Positions 23,244 through 33,346 are shown, counted from the first letter of the stretch. The stretch is DNA of 64,000 bases from Pelagibacteraceae bacterium AG-325-E08 (GCA_003282985.1 QBYE01000005.1:1-64000), one strand, 5' to 3'. Notes: generated by a model from the sequence alone, not told the origin. Translations and numbers: made by a program.

Positions 23244-24155
23244 ATGAATGACATATCAGGATTTGAAATTTTACCCAATAAAGTTTCCCCTAGAATAATC
23301 GATATTAAGATTAAAAATGAAACTATTGAAAAATTAATTTTCCCTTTTAAAAAATTTGATCTAACAGCAATTGAGTACAAACCATTTACGAGATTTACAA
23401 TTGCAAAAAGTTTAGATGACTTAACTCAGAATAAACTTAGTATTTTATTAAATAAAATTATCAGAGATAGAAAATTAGGGTGTTTTATAATTGGTCCAGA
23501 AGATAAAAATTCTAATATTGATGATATCTTTTTGGTCAAGTTGTCTACTGCAATATCTCATTTAATTGGTAACCCCAATCATGACTCTATGGCAGGAAAG
23601 TACTATGCAAGATTTCATGTAAAACATGTAGATAAGAGTGACTCATATTTAAGAAAAGCTTATACCAACATGGATCTTCATACTGATGGAACATATGTAA
23701 AAGAAGTAACCGATTGGCTTTTGATGACAAAGATTGAAGAAAAAAATGCTGAAGGTGGTGAAACAGCAATGCTACACTTAGATGATTGGGAATACTGTGA
23801 GGAATTATTTAACGATCCAGTGGGTAAAGAAAATTTTGTTTGGTCTTCACCAAAAAGTAAAAATATAGATTATAAAGTTGAACATCCAGTATTTTCAAAA
23901 GATGAAAATGGAAAAGCTCAAATTTCATACATTGATCAATTTCCTGAACCAAAAAATATGTCTCAAGGAAATTTTTTGCAAAAACTATCTGATTGTCTGG
24001 AGGAGAGTAAAAATAAAGTCATAACAAAATTACCAGTCGGCTCAGCTATTGTAGCAAACAATTATTTTTGGTTACATGGCAGACGTCCATTCAAAGAAAA
24101 CAAAGATTTGAGCAGAGAACTCTTGAGAATTAGGGGTTCATTTTTCCAAAATTAA
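23244..24155 (+). CDS. glaH: CsiD/GlaH-type Fe(II)/2-oxoglutarate-dependent glutarate 2-hydroxylase family
   Basis: Collinear with E. coli CsiD as recalled: ALEYKxFxRF/AIEYKPFTRF, YYARFHVKHVDKSDSYLRKA, MDLHTDGTYVKEVTDWLLM (HxD), LHLDDWE, FWLHGRRPF. Confidence 0.88.
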   Translation: MNDISGFEILPNKVSPRIIDIKIKNETIEKLIFPFKKFDLTAIEYKPFTRFTIAKSLDDLTQNKLSILLNKIIRDRKLGCFIIGPEDKNSNIDDIFLVKLSTAISHLIGNPNHDSMAGKYYARFHVKHVDKSDSYLRKAYTNMDLHTDGTYVKEVTDWLLMTKIEEKNAEGGETAMLHLDDWEYCEELFNDPVGKENFVWSSPKSKNIDYKVEHPVFSKDENGKAQISYIDQFPEPKNMSQGNFLQKLSDCLEESKNKVITKLPVGSAIVANNYFWLHGRRPFKENKDLSRELLRIRGSFFQN

Positions 24156-24189
24156 ACTATCATCCCTTAAATAAGAAATTTATAAATTT

Positions 24190-24957
24190 ATGAAATTAGG
24201 ATTTATTGGAACAGGAAAAATAGCTTCTTCAGTTATTTTAGGAGTATGTAAATCTAAGATAAAGTTTAGACAAATAATAGTATCACCAAGAAATAAGAGA
24301 ATAGCAAACAATTTAAAGAAAAAATTTAAAAAAGTAAGTATTGCGAAAAACAATCAAGATGTAATTAACAAATCAAATTGGATATTTTTATCTGTCACTC
24401 CAAAAGTAGGAGATAAAATTATTAAAGACTTAAAATTTAAATCTAATCAAACAATTATAAGTTTTATTTCAACAATAAATCTTTCTGAACTTAAAAAAAT
24501 GATCAAAGTAAAATCTAAAATTGTTAGAGCAATACCACTGCCTCCAATTTCTATCAAGAAAGGCCCAGTTCCTATTTGTCCACCTAATAGACAAGTAAAA
24601 AGTTTTTTTGATAAAATTGGATCTACCATAGAAATTAAAAATGAAAAACTGTCTATTAATTTTTGGTCGACATCTGGGATGATGGCGTCTTATTACGAAA
24701 TGTTAAGAGTAATGAGTAATTGGCTTGTAAAAAAAGGCATAAAGAAACAAGATGCTCAAAAATATATAACTTCATTATTTTTAGCTTTGTCAGAGGATGC
24801 AGTTGTAAATTCTAACAAGGATTTAAAATATTTAGTGAAAGAGTCTCAAACACCAAAGGGACTTAACCAACAAGGTCTTAATACGATGTCAAAAAAAGGT
24901 GTTTATAAATCTGTTGTTAATACTTTAAACAGTATTCACAAAAGATTGAATAAATAA
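24190..24957 (+). CDS. proC: Pyrroline-5-carboxylate reductase family protein
   Basis: MKLGFIGTGKIASSVILGV Rossmann N-terminus, SVTPKVGDKI, TPKGLNQQGLNTM at C-terminus. Confidence 0.78.
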   Translation: MKLGFIGTGKIASSVILGVCKSKIKFRQIIVSPRNKRIANNLKKKFKKVSIAKNNQDVINKSNWIFLSVTPKVGDKIIKDLKFKSNQTIISFISTINLSELKKMIKVKSKIVRAIPLPPISIKKGPVPICPPNRQVKSFFDKIGSTIEIKNEKLSINFWSTSGMMASYYEMLRVMSNWLVKKGIKKQDAQKYITSLFLALSEDAVVNSNKDLKYLVKESQTPKGLNQQGLNTMSKKGVYKSVVNTLNSIHKRLNK

Positions 24958-24960
24958 TTA

Positions 24961-25749
24961 ATGTCTCAAAATATTTTAGAAATTAATAATCTTTCAAAAT
25001 TTTTTGGAGGATTGGCTGCTGTATCGGATTGTTCATTAAAAGTAAAAAGGGGAACTATCACAGGGATCATAGGTCCGAATGGATCTGGTAAAACAACTTT
25101 ATTTAATTTAATAGCTGGAAATTTAAAATCATCTAATGGAAATGTTAAATTTAATAATGAAGATATTACAGATACTCCATCATATGAATTATTCTCTAAA
25201 GGTTTATTGAGAACTTTTCAAATTGCACATGAATTTACGAATTTATCTGTCCTAGAAAATCTAATGATGGTACCTGGAAATCAATCTGGTGAAAAATTAA
25301 CGAATGTTTTGTTAAAACCTTCTCTTGTTGCGAAAGAAGAAAATTTAATTAAAGAAAAAGCAAAAGAGGTAGTAGAATTTTTAAATTTAAGTCACCTTTC
25401 AAATGAACTTGCTGGAAATCTATCTGAAGGTCAAAAAAAACTCTTAGAGCTTGGTAGAACAATGATGGTTGATGCAAAATTAGTATTATTAGATGAGGTT
25501 GGTGCTGGAGTTAATAGAACATTGCTTAAAGATTTAGGCACTGCAATTCAAAAATTAAATCAAGAAAAAGGTTATACTTTTTGTATGATTGAACATGATA
25601 TGGATTTTATAGGGAGACTTTGTGATCCAGTTATTGTTATGGCGGAAGGTTCAGTTTTATTCGAGGGTACTGTAGAAAACGCAAAAAAAGATCAAAAGGT
25701 TATAGAGAGTTATTTAGGTAGAGGATCAAAATTAAAGGATAAAAACTGA
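24961..25749 (+). CDS. LivG-type ABC ATPase (second system)
   Basis: GPNGSGKTTLFNLIAG, LSEGQKKLLELGRTMM, LLLDEVGAGVN. Confidence 0.92.
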   Translation: MSQNILEINNLSKFFGGLAAVSDCSLKVKRGTITGIIGPNGSGKTTLFNLIAGNLKSSNGNVKFNNEDITDTPSYELFSKGLLRTFQIAHEFTNLSVLENLMMVPGNQSGEKLTNVLLKPSLVAKEENLIKEKAKEVVEFLNLSHLSNELAGNLSEGQKKLLELGRTMMVDAKLVLLDEVGAGVNRTLLKDLGTAIQKLNQEKGYTFCMIEHDMDFIGRLCDPVIVMAEGSVLFEGTVENAKKDQKVIESYLGRGSKLKDKN

Positions 25750-26456
25750 TGGCTTTCTTTGAGGGAAATAAAATGACTGGTGGTTATGGAAATGGTCCTG
25801 ATATTATTCACTCATGTTCTGTTACTGTTGATAGGGGGGAAATTGTATCTATTCTTGGACCCAACGGTGCAGGAAAATCTACAGCTATGAAGGCTATGTT
25901 AGGACTTCTTAATTTAAAGTCAGGTACAGTAACTATAGATGGAAAAGATATTTCAAACTTGTCACCCCAAGATCGAGTGAAACAAGGAATTTCATTTGTA
26001 CCTCAAACTAAAAATGTATTTGCAGGTATGACTGTTGAGGAAAATTTGGAGATGGGAGCATTTTTATTTGATAAAGATTTAAAAAAATTGATAGATGATA
26101 TTTTTGATTTATTTCCAATTTTAAAAGAAAAAAGAAATCAATTAGTTGGAGAGCTATCAGGAGGACAAAGACAACAAGTTGCTTTAGGAAGAGCATTGAT
26201 GATAAAGCCTTCAGTATTAATGTTAGATGAACCTACAGCTGGAGTTTCTCCGATAGTAATGGATGAGTTATTTGATCATATAATAAAAGTAAAAAAAACT
26301 AATGTTGCCATACTTATGGTTGAACAAAATGCCAAACAAGCATTAAACATTTCTGATAGAGGATACGTATTAGTAACAGGAGAGAATCGTTATTCTGGTA
26401 CGGGAAAGGAATTGTTGAATGACTCAAGAGTAAGAAGCTCATTCTTAGGTGGTTAA
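25749..26456 (+). CDS. LivF-type ABC ATPase (second system)
   Basis: GPNGAGKSTAMKAMLGLL, LSGGQRQQVALGRALM, MLDEPTAGVSP. Confidence 0.92.
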   Translation: MAFFEGNKMTGGYGNGPDIIHSCSVTVDRGEIVSILGPNGAGKSTAMKAMLGLLNLKSGTVTIDGKDISNLSPQDRVKQGISFVPQTKNVFAGMTVEENLEMGAFLFDKDLKKLIDDIFDLFPILKEKRNQLVGELSGGQRQQVALGRALMIKPSVLMLDEPTAGVSPIVMDELFDHIIKVKKTNVAILMVEQNAKQALNISDRGYVLVTGENRYSGTGKELLNDSRVRSSFLGG

Positions 26457-27467
26457 ATGGATTTTATAAACGCAATTATTCTTTTACTAAACTATATATT
26501 TATTCCAGCTTTAACTTATGGTTCACAGTTAGCACTAGGCGCAATATTCGTGACATTGATTTATGGTATTTTAAGATTTGCCAATTTTGCTACCGGGGAC
26601 ATGATGTCATTTGGAACTATGGCGGCAATTTTGTTTACTTGGTATTTTCAATCCTTGGGTGTTTCGTTGGGTGTTTTGCCAACAGCACTTATAGCTATTC
26701 CATTTGCAATCATTTTTATGATTTTTTATATGCTATTGATTGATAAATTTGTTTTCAAATACTATAGAAATCAAAAAAGCCCACCTGTTCAACTTGCTAT
26801 GGTTAGTATAGGTGTGATGTTTGTTACTCAAGCAGTAGTAAGAATTATTATAGGGCCTTCAGATAGAAGATTTTTTGATGGTGAGAAATTCATAATTAAA
26901 GCAGGTGAATTTAAAGAAATTACAGGTTTAAATGAAGGTCTTGCAATTAAATCAACTCAAATATTAACTATACTGGTAACACTAATTTTAGTTTCAACTC
27001 TTTTTTGGTTTTTGAACAAAACTAAGACTGGAAAAAGTATGAAAGCTTATTCGGACAATGAAGATCTAGCTTTACTCTCAGGAATAGATCCCAAAAAAAT
27101 AGTTATGATTACTTGGATAATTGCTGGAATATTAGCAACTATTGGCGGAACTCTTTATGGTTTAGACAAAAGCTTTAAACCATTCACATACTTTAACAAT
27201 ATGCTACCCATATTCGCTGCAGCAATAGTTGGGGGAATTGGTAATCCTTTTGGAGCATTTTTAGGAGGATATGTAATTGCTTTCTCCGAAATATTTTTAA
27301 CATATGCTTATAAGAAATTTTTTATGTATGTTTTACCAGAAAGTATGGAGCCTGATGGTTTAGTTCAGTTACTTTCAACCGATTACAAATTTGCAGTTTC
27401 TTTTTCAATATTAGTAATTGTGTTGTTATACCGACCGTCTGGAATATTTAAAGGTAAGGTATTGTGA
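26457..27467 (+). CDS. LivH-type ABC permease (second system)
   Basis: GAIFVTLIYGILRFANFATGDMMSFG; YSDNEDLALLSGIDPKKIV. Confidence 0.9.
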   Translation: MDFINAIILLLNYIFIPALTYGSQLALGAIFVTLIYGILRFANFATGDMMSFGTMAAILFTWYFQSLGVSLGVLPTALIAIPFAIIFMIFYMLLIDKFVFKYYRNQKSPPVQLAMVSIGVMFVTQAVVRIIIGPSDRRFFDGEKFIIKAGEFKEITGLNEGLAIKSTQILTILVTLILVSTLFWFLNKTKTGKSMKAYSDNEDLALLSGIDPKKIVMITWIIAGILATIGGTLYGLDKSFKPFTYFNNMLPIFAAAIVGGIGNPFGAFLGGYVIAFSEIFLTYAYKKFFMYVLPESMEPDGLVQLLSTDYKFAVSFSILVIVLLYRPSGIFKGKVL

Positions 27468-28834
27468 GAAAAAACCTAAACGTAATTGCTGCCTACAGTA
27501 TTATGATGGGATTAATCATACTTGTTGGAATATTTCAGTCATGGAATATTGCTTTATCAATATTTAATCTTTGTTTAATCTCAGCTGTCATGACGATGGG
27601 TGCTAATATCCAATGGGGTTATGCTGGTCTAATTAATTTTGGAATAATGGGTTATACAGCTTTAGGTGGCTTAGCAGCAGTTTTAATTTCAGTTAATCCA
27701 GTTCAGGAAGCTTGGAGTGTAGGAGGTTCTAATATTTTACTTAGCTTATTCTTAATTATAGGAATGGTATTGGCTATAAGATATGTTTTAAAAAAATATG
27801 ATAAATCAAAACTTCGAACTTATATAATTGCCACAATTATCATTTCAGGAATTATTTTAGTTAGATTTATTTCTGAGCCTGGTATTGAAGCAATAGAAGA
27901 AGTAAATCCTGCTAAAACAGGTTTTCTTGGTGGCTTTGGATTACCAATTATTTTTTCATGGATAGTAGGGGCAGTATTTGCAGGTGGTTTAGCCTTTATT
28001 ATTGGTAAAGTAGCTTTAGGCCTAAGAGCTGATTACTTAGCAATAGCAACTCTACTTATTTCAGAAATCGTAATAGCAATTATTAAACATGAAGACTGGT
28101 TAACAAGAGGTGTTAAAAATGTAATAGGCCTGAAGCGCCCAGCACCATATGAAGTAGATCTTCAGCAAACAGATTGGTTCATAAATTTAATTGAAAAATT
28201 TAATTTCAGTAAATTAAATTTGATACAAGATTTTTCAGAAAGACAAAGTGCACTTAACCAGTTGGTTATTGAAGGTTCTTCAATTTTCGTAAAACTTTGT
28301 TATTCAGGATTATTTTTAGTTGTAGTAATTATTCTTTTAATATTAACACAGAAAGCTCTTTATTCTCCATGGGGACGAATGATGAGAGCGATAAGAGATA
28401 ATGAAGAGGCAGCAAATGCCATGGGTAAAAATGTTGTTAAGCAACATCTTCTAATATTTGTTTTAGGCTCAGCTATAGTTGGAATTGCCGGAGCAATGTT
28501 AGTAACTCAAGATGGGTTATTTACCCCTGGAAGCTACAGACCAATGCGATATACTTTTTTAATTTGGGTAATGGTAATTGTTGGAGGAAGTGGAAATAAT
28601 TTTGGTGCAATTTTAGGTGGTTTCGCAGTTTGGTTTTTATGGATTGAAGCTGCACCAATTGCACTCTTTGTAATTAATCTAACTACATCTGGATTAGCTG
28701 ATACTCATTTTTTAAAACAACATTTAATTGAAAGTGTTCCTTACTTTAGGTTTTTAATGATGGGAATAGGCTTATTATTAATTATGAGATACAGACCAAA
28801 AGGTATACTTCCTGAAAAAATAGAAATAAAATGA
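27464..28834 (+). CDS. LivM-type ABC permease (second system), GTG start
   Basis: GANIQWGYAGLINFGIMGYTALGG; RAIRDNEEAANAMGKNVVKQHL; RPKGILPE C-terminus. Confidence 0.9.
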   Translation: MRKNLNVIAAYSIMMGLIILVGIFQSWNIALSIFNLCLISAVMTMGANIQWGYAGLINFGIMGYTALGGLAAVLISVNPVQEAWSVGGSNILLSLFLIIGMVLAIRYVLKKYDKSKLRTYIIATIIISGIILVRFISEPGIEAIEEVNPAKTGFLGGFGLPIIFSWIVGAVFAGGLAFIIGKVALGLRADYLAIATLLISEIVIAIIKHEDWLTRGVKNVIGLKRPAPYEVDLQQTDWFINLIEKFNFSKLNLIQDFSERQSALNQLVIEGSSIFVKLCYSGLFLVVVIILLILTQKALYSPWGRMMRAIRDNEEAANAMGKNVVKQHLLIFVLGSAIVGIAGAMLVTQDGLFTPGSYRPMRYTFLIWVMVIVGGSGNNFGAILGGFAVWFLWIEAAPIALFVINLTTSGLADTHFLKQHLIESVPYFRFLMMGIGLLLIMRYRPKGILPEKIEIK

Positions 28835-28838
28835 AATT

Positions 28839-28910
28839 ATGAAATATATTATAACAGGTGCTGCAATAGCTTGGGCTTTGTATATAGCAGATAAATATAT
28901 TTTTTTTTAA
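28839..28910 (+). CDS. Candidate 23-aa hydrophobic micropeptide downstream of livM
   Basis: ATG..TAA encodes MKYIITGAAIAWALYIADKYIFF; 4 nt after livM stop. Too short for the ORF track. Confidence 0.35.
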   Translation: MKYIITGAAIAWALYIADKYIFF

Positions 28911-28913
28911 AAA

Positions 28914-28953
28914 AAACCCCCAACAAACCAATGCTGGGGGTTTAAATTTTAAG
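28914..28953 (-). terminator. Intrinsic terminator for the minus-strand LivK-like gene
   Basis: aaaccccca...tgggggttt stem; read on minus it is followed by a U-rich tract (ttttttttaaaaaaaa). Confidence 0.85.
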
Positions 28954-28958
28954 ATAAA

Positions 28959-30164
28959 TTATCTTTGTTTTTTAGTTTTGAATTTTCCGCCTTTAATTTC
29001 TTGTTCTAAGAAAGAACCTTCAGCCTCACCGACGCTAGTAAAAGTAACTCCAGTTGCACCCTCATAATCAACTTTTTTACCTTTTGCTAGTAAATCCAAA
29101 CCTTTTTTTAGTTCACCTGGATAAATTTTTGTTCCAGGACCATTAGCAACATCCATCACATTTTTTGCAATTGATGCTCTATCAGCTGATCCACCTGCTT
29201 GCATTGCTAAAATAATTAAAGCAGCAGCATCATAAGATTCACCAGTGTAAGGACCTGAGCTATCGATACCAGCAGCTTTTGCTACATTACCGAATACACC
29301 TGCACCTTTACCAGTTGAACCTGGCATTGAACCAAAAGATTTTTTCAAGTCTTTTCCAAATGCATCAACTAACGACTGACCGATCATACCATCAGATAAA
29401 ATGAATTTATCAAACGCACCAGAGTCTAGAGAGGCTTGGATAATTCCTTTACCACCTTGGTCTAAGTAACCAATTACAGCTACTGCATCACCACCTGCTG
29501 AAGCAAGAGTTGCTACTTCAGAAGAGTAATCCGCTTTACCATCTTCATGAGCGGTTACAGTAGTTACTTTGATACCATGAGCTTCAACAGCTGCTTTGTA
29601 AACATCTGCTAAACCTTTTCCATAGTCATTGTTAGTATAAGTGATTGCAACACTTTTAACTTTTCTATCTTTCGTAATATCAGCTAAAATTTGACCACCT
29701 CTAGCATCAGATGGAGCAGTTCTGAAGAAATACCCTTTGTCATCTAAAGTAGTTAATCCTGGTGATGTAGCTGATGGTGAAATCATTACTACACCGTTTG
29801 GTACAGCAACATTTGAAGCTATTGCTCCAGTTACACCTGAACAGTCTGCGCCCATAATAGCCGCTACACCTTGCGCAATAACACCTTCAGCTGCTGCGGT
29901 TGCCGCTGCTGAGTCCACACAAGTAGAATCTGCTCTTACTACTGAAATAGTTTCCCCACCTAATAGTGATCCTGAGTCTGAAGCTTCTTTGAAAGCAAGC
30001 TCAGCAGAGGCAGCCATTGCTGGTGTTAGAGATTCAATAGGACCAGTAAATCCTAATATAATTCCCATTTTAACATCTGCAAATGTATTCGTTGTAAAAG
30101 TTGAAACGAATATAAAAGCAGCAATAAATAGTTTTTTCATTATCTTCCTTTTAATTGTTAACAA
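28959..30164 (-). CDS. LivK-type ABC substrate-binding protein (second system)
   Basis: Signal peptide; MGIILGFTGPIESLTPAMAASAELAFKEA, CSGVTGAIASNVAVPNGVVMISPSATSPGLT. Confidence 0.9.
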   Translation of the reverse strand: MLTIKRKIMKKLFIAAFIFVSTFTTNTFADVKMGIILGFTGPIESLTPAMAASAELAFKEASDSGSLLGGETISVVRADSTCVDSAAATAAAEGVIAQGVAAIMGADCSGVTGAIASNVAVPNGVVMISPSATSPGLTTLDDKGYFFRTAPSDARGGQILADITKDRKVKSVAITYTNNDYGKGLADVYKAAVEAHGIKVTTVTAHEDGKADYSSEVATLASAGGDAVAVIGYLDQGGKGIIQASLDSGAFDKFILSDGMIGQSLVDAFGKDLKKSFGSMPGSTGKGAGVFGNVAKAAGIDSSGPYTGESYDAAALIILAMQAGGSADRASIAKNVMDVANGPGTKIYPGELKKGLDLLAKGKKVDYEGATGVTFTSVGEAEGSFLEQEIKGGKFKTKKQR

Positions 30165-30215
30165 TTTATAAAAGATAAATTAAATCTAATTTTCAAAAAA
30201 TTTTCAATAACCAAT

Positions 30216-31073
30216 TTAACTTATTTTATGCAGAAAGATTACAGAACTAATCACAATAATGCCGCCTATTACAAATAAGAATGACGGAACCTCTCCAAAT
30301 ATAAGAAAACTTAGCAAAATACCAAAGATTGGAAACAAGGAATAGAAGGGAAAAATTTTACCTACTGTATAAAATTTATACAAATAGAACATTAATAGAT
30401 GTGCACATAAAGAAACAATAATTGCTTGGTATGAAATTAATATCCAAGACTCCATTTCAATTAGTCTGATATTCTTAATTACCTCACCTTCTAATATTGA
30501 TGAAATAAAAATTAAAATAACAAAACCAAAAAGACCTGTGCTTGCATTAATTAGACTGATACTTAAATCTTTTAATTGTCTAGAGTAAACTTGTGCTAAC
30601 CCAAAAAATAATGCCATTAAACTCGCAAATAATAAACCAAGAAAATTGTCAGTTAGTTTTGGATCAAAAAATATTATTAGAATCCCTAAAAAAGAAGTAA
30701 AAATTAATATCCACTTTTTTCTACTGATGTTTTCATCAAGTATAAAAGCACTTGCAATAATACCAAATGGAATTGCCAATTGTGATCCTAGTATTATTGG
30801 AGAAATTATAGAAGAATGGAATAATGATAAGTTCATAAATACGTAAACCATTACTCCCATAGATAATGAAAAGAATATTAAGGACTTATAATATTTTTTT
30901 TTTGGTAATTTGAACTTCCAAAATGGAATTAAAATCAATAACACTAATGCCATACGCAGGGACGCCATTAGTATTGGTGGTACCGAATTGTTTAAAGCCA
31001 ATTTAGCTACAGGAAAAGCACTACCATGTGCAGCCATTATAAAGAGTAAAATTAATAAATGTTTGATTGGCAA
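30216..31073 (-). CDS. EamA/DMT-family transporter (probable TTG start at 31073)
   Basis: Two EamA repeats (AAHGSAFPVAKLALNNSVPPILMASLRMALVLLILIPFW...). Track ORF extends to 31208 inside the ALDH gene; TTG at 31073-31071 is the best in-frame start just after the ALDH stop. Confidence 0.75.
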   Translation of the reverse strand: MPIKHLLILLFIMAAHGSAFPVAKLALNNSVPPILMASLRMALVLLILIPFWKFKLPKKKYYKSLIFFSLSMGVMVYVFMNLSLFHSSIISPIILGSQLAIPFGIIASAFILDENISRKKWILIFTSFLGILIIFFDPKLTDNFLGLLFASLMALFFGLAQVYSRQLKDLSISLINASTGLFGFVILIFISSILEGEVIKNIRLIEMESWILISYQAIIVSLCAHLLMFYLYKFYTVGKIFPFYSLFPIFGILLSFLIFGEVPSFLFVIGGIIVISSVIFLHKIS

Positions 31074-31077
31074 ATCA

Positions 31078-32559
31078 TTAACCCATTGTGAATGGATCAG
31101 ACATTGGCTTATCAGAGGAGTTATACCAAGTTGTTTTAATTCTCGTATACTCTTTAATTGACTCGATACCCGCTTCTTTTCCATAGCCACTATCTTTAAT
31201 TCCACCAAAAGGTGCCATTGGAGATATTAATCGATAAGTATTTATAAATACTATCCCAGCTCTTATTGCTTTTGAAACCCTAAGGCCTCTTGCAAAGTTA
31301 GATGTATAAACTCCAGATGATAATCCATATTTGTTATCATTCATTTTTTTTATAACTTCTTCTTCTTTATCAAATTTCATAACGGATAATATTGGTCCAA
31401 ACAATTCATTCTCTGCTACTGGAAGGTTATGATTTTCACATTCAATAATTGTTGCAGGAAAATAATAACCTTTATTTGAAACAGATGATCTCTCACCACC
31501 ACATCTTATTTTTCCACCTTGTTCAGTAGTTGCCTTAATATTTTTTTCTATATTTTCTAATTGTTTAAAACTATTTAAAGGTCCCATCTGAGTATCTTCC
31601 TCCATAGGTCCACCTAATTTTATTTTTTTTGCTTTAGTTATCAATTTGTCTAAAAATTCATTATAGATTTTAGATTGTAAATAGAGTCTTGATCCAGCAA
31701 TACAACTTTGCCCACTAGCACCAAATATTCCTGCAGTAATTCCATTTAAAGCATTTTCTTGATCAGCATCATCAAACACTACGACAGGACTTTTTCCACC
31801 AAGTTCTAAACTTACTTGTGATAAATTTTCAGCAGAATTTTTTACAATATGTTTGGCTGTTTCAGGGCCACCAGTGAATGCAATTCTTTCCACAAAATTG
31901 TGTGTAGTTAGTGCTTTACCACATGGTTCTCCTAATCCGGTAATTATATTAATTACTCCTTTGGGTATTCCAGTTTTTTCTATTAATTTTGCAAATTCTA
32001 AAAGGGTTACTGGGGCAAGTTCTGATGCTTTTATTACTACTGTATTTCCCATAGCAAGTGCAGGAGCAAGCTTTACAGCAGTCAATAGCATTTGAGAATT
32101 CCAAGGAATAATTGCTGCTACAACACCAATCGGTATCCTTGTTGTAGTAACTTGCATGTCAGGTTTATCAATTGGAACTACAGTTCCTTCAACTTTGTCA
32201 GCCAGTCCAGCAAAATAATCATAATATTCTGCAATATAATTAGCCTGGGTTTTTGTTTCTCTATAAATTTTTCCAGTATCTATAGTTTCTATTTTTCCAA
32301 GATGCTCTGCATTTTCTCTTAGTTGATCTGCAATTAATCTTAAGTATTTTGCTCTATCTCTCGGGTGAAGTATTGACCAACTATTTTCAAAAGCATTTTG
32401 TGCTGATTGAACAGCTTTATCTACATCTTTCTCATTAGCTTCAGGAACTGTTGCCCACACCTCATTGTTTTCTGGGTTAAGAGTTTGTATTTTCTTACCC
32501 GATGAGGAGTCTACCCACTCACCATTTATATACATTTTAAAATTTTGAATTTTTTGCAT
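31078..32559 (-). CDS. NAD(P)-dependent aldehyde dehydrogenase
   Basis: LELGGKSPVVVFDDAD, GQSCIAGSRLY catalytic Cys, PFGGIKDSGYGKEAGIE. Confidence 0.93.
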   Translation of the reverse strand: MQKIQNFKMYINGEWVDSSSGKKIQTLNPENNEVWATVPEANEKDVDKAVQSAQNAFENSWSILHPRDRAKYLRLIADQLRENAEHLGKIETIDTGKIYRETKTQANYIAEYYDYFAGLADKVEGTVVPIDKPDMQVTTTRIPIGVVAAIIPWNSQMLLTAVKLAPALAMGNTVVIKASELAPVTLLEFAKLIEKTGIPKGVINIITGLGEPCGKALTTHNFVERIAFTGGPETAKHIVKNSAENLSQVSLELGGKSPVVVFDDADQENALNGITAGIFGASGQSCIAGSRLYLQSKIYNEFLDKLITKAKKIKLGGPMEEDTQMGPLNSFKQLENIEKNIKATTEQGGKIRCGGERSSVSNKGYYFPATIIECENHNLPVAENELFGPILSVMKFDKEEEVIKKMNDNKYGLSSGVYTSNFARGLRVSKAIRAGIVFINTYRLISPMAPFGGIKDSGYGKEAGIESIKEYTRIKTTWYNSSDKPMSDPFTMG

Positions 32560-33342
32560 TTAATTATTAATAAAATTCTTGATATTCATATTAACATCAT
32601 CTGCACACTCTATACTACAAAGATGTTTTCCATTTTTAATTTCAATAAAAATTGAATTAGGTAGGTCTTTAGCTAATTCTTGAGACATTTTTGGAGTCGA
32701 TCCTGGGTCATTAGATCCAGTCATAATTAAAGTCTTTGAAGTAATTTTTTTGATTATTAATGAATTATCGTTGTGATTAGCAAATAATTCGTAAGCTTTA
32801 AGAAAGTTTTTATGATCCTCGGGTTCTTTAGTTAGTATTTTCATAAACAAATCGTAAGTAGAAGGATTGTTTTCTAGATAATTATCACTAAACCATCTTT
32901 TTAGTGCTTGTTTTGATATTGGTTTATTTAGTTTAGCTTGGTTATATCTATCTAAAACTAGTGCTCTTTCAGATTCAGATCTTTTATAAGTTGTCCCGAT
33001 TAATATAAGCTTATTAACTTTATCTTGGTAATTTGAGGCAAAGTCTAAGGCTATTAGAGATCCAAGAGAAAACCCAACAAGATTAATCTTATCTACTTGG
33101 AGATTATTTAGTATTTCATCAAGTTGTTTCGTAAAATCATTGAAGGTTAACTTTTCTTTTTTACAAGGTGTTTTTCCATGACCCAATAAATCATATGTAA
33201 TTATAGAAAATTCATTTAATTTACTAATTTGTGATTGCCACATTTGATGATCAAGGCCAACTCCATGAATAAAAACCAATGGAGTTGTGTTTTTTTTTAA
33301 AAAAAAATAGTGATTTTGATTTGAATCAAAATTATCAGACAT
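32560..33342 (-). CDS. Alpha/beta hydrolase
   Basis: FIHGVGLDHQMWQSQI, VGFSLGSLIALDFA nucleophile elbow, GKHLCSIECAD His region. Confidence 0.85.
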   Translation of the reverse strand: MSDNFDSNQNHYFFLKKNTTPLVFIHGVGLDHQMWQSQISKLNEFSIITYDLLGHGKTPCKKEKLTFNDFTKQLDEILNNLQVDKINLVGFSLGSLIALDFASNYQDKVNKLILIGTTYKRSESERALVLDRYNQAKLNKPISKQALKRWFSDNYLENNPSTYDLFMKILTKEPEDHKNFLKAYELFANHNDNSLIIKKITSKTLIMTGSNDPGSTPKMSQELAKDLPNSIFIEIKNGKHLCSIECADDVNMNIKNFINN

Positions 33343-33346
33343 TAAA

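Noticed and set aside
29737-30171. 144-aa plus-strand ORF opposite the LivK-like gene
   Set aside because: Antisense to a well-supported signal-peptide-bearing substrate-binding protein; low-complexity Ala/Ser/Glu translation typical of a shadow ORF.
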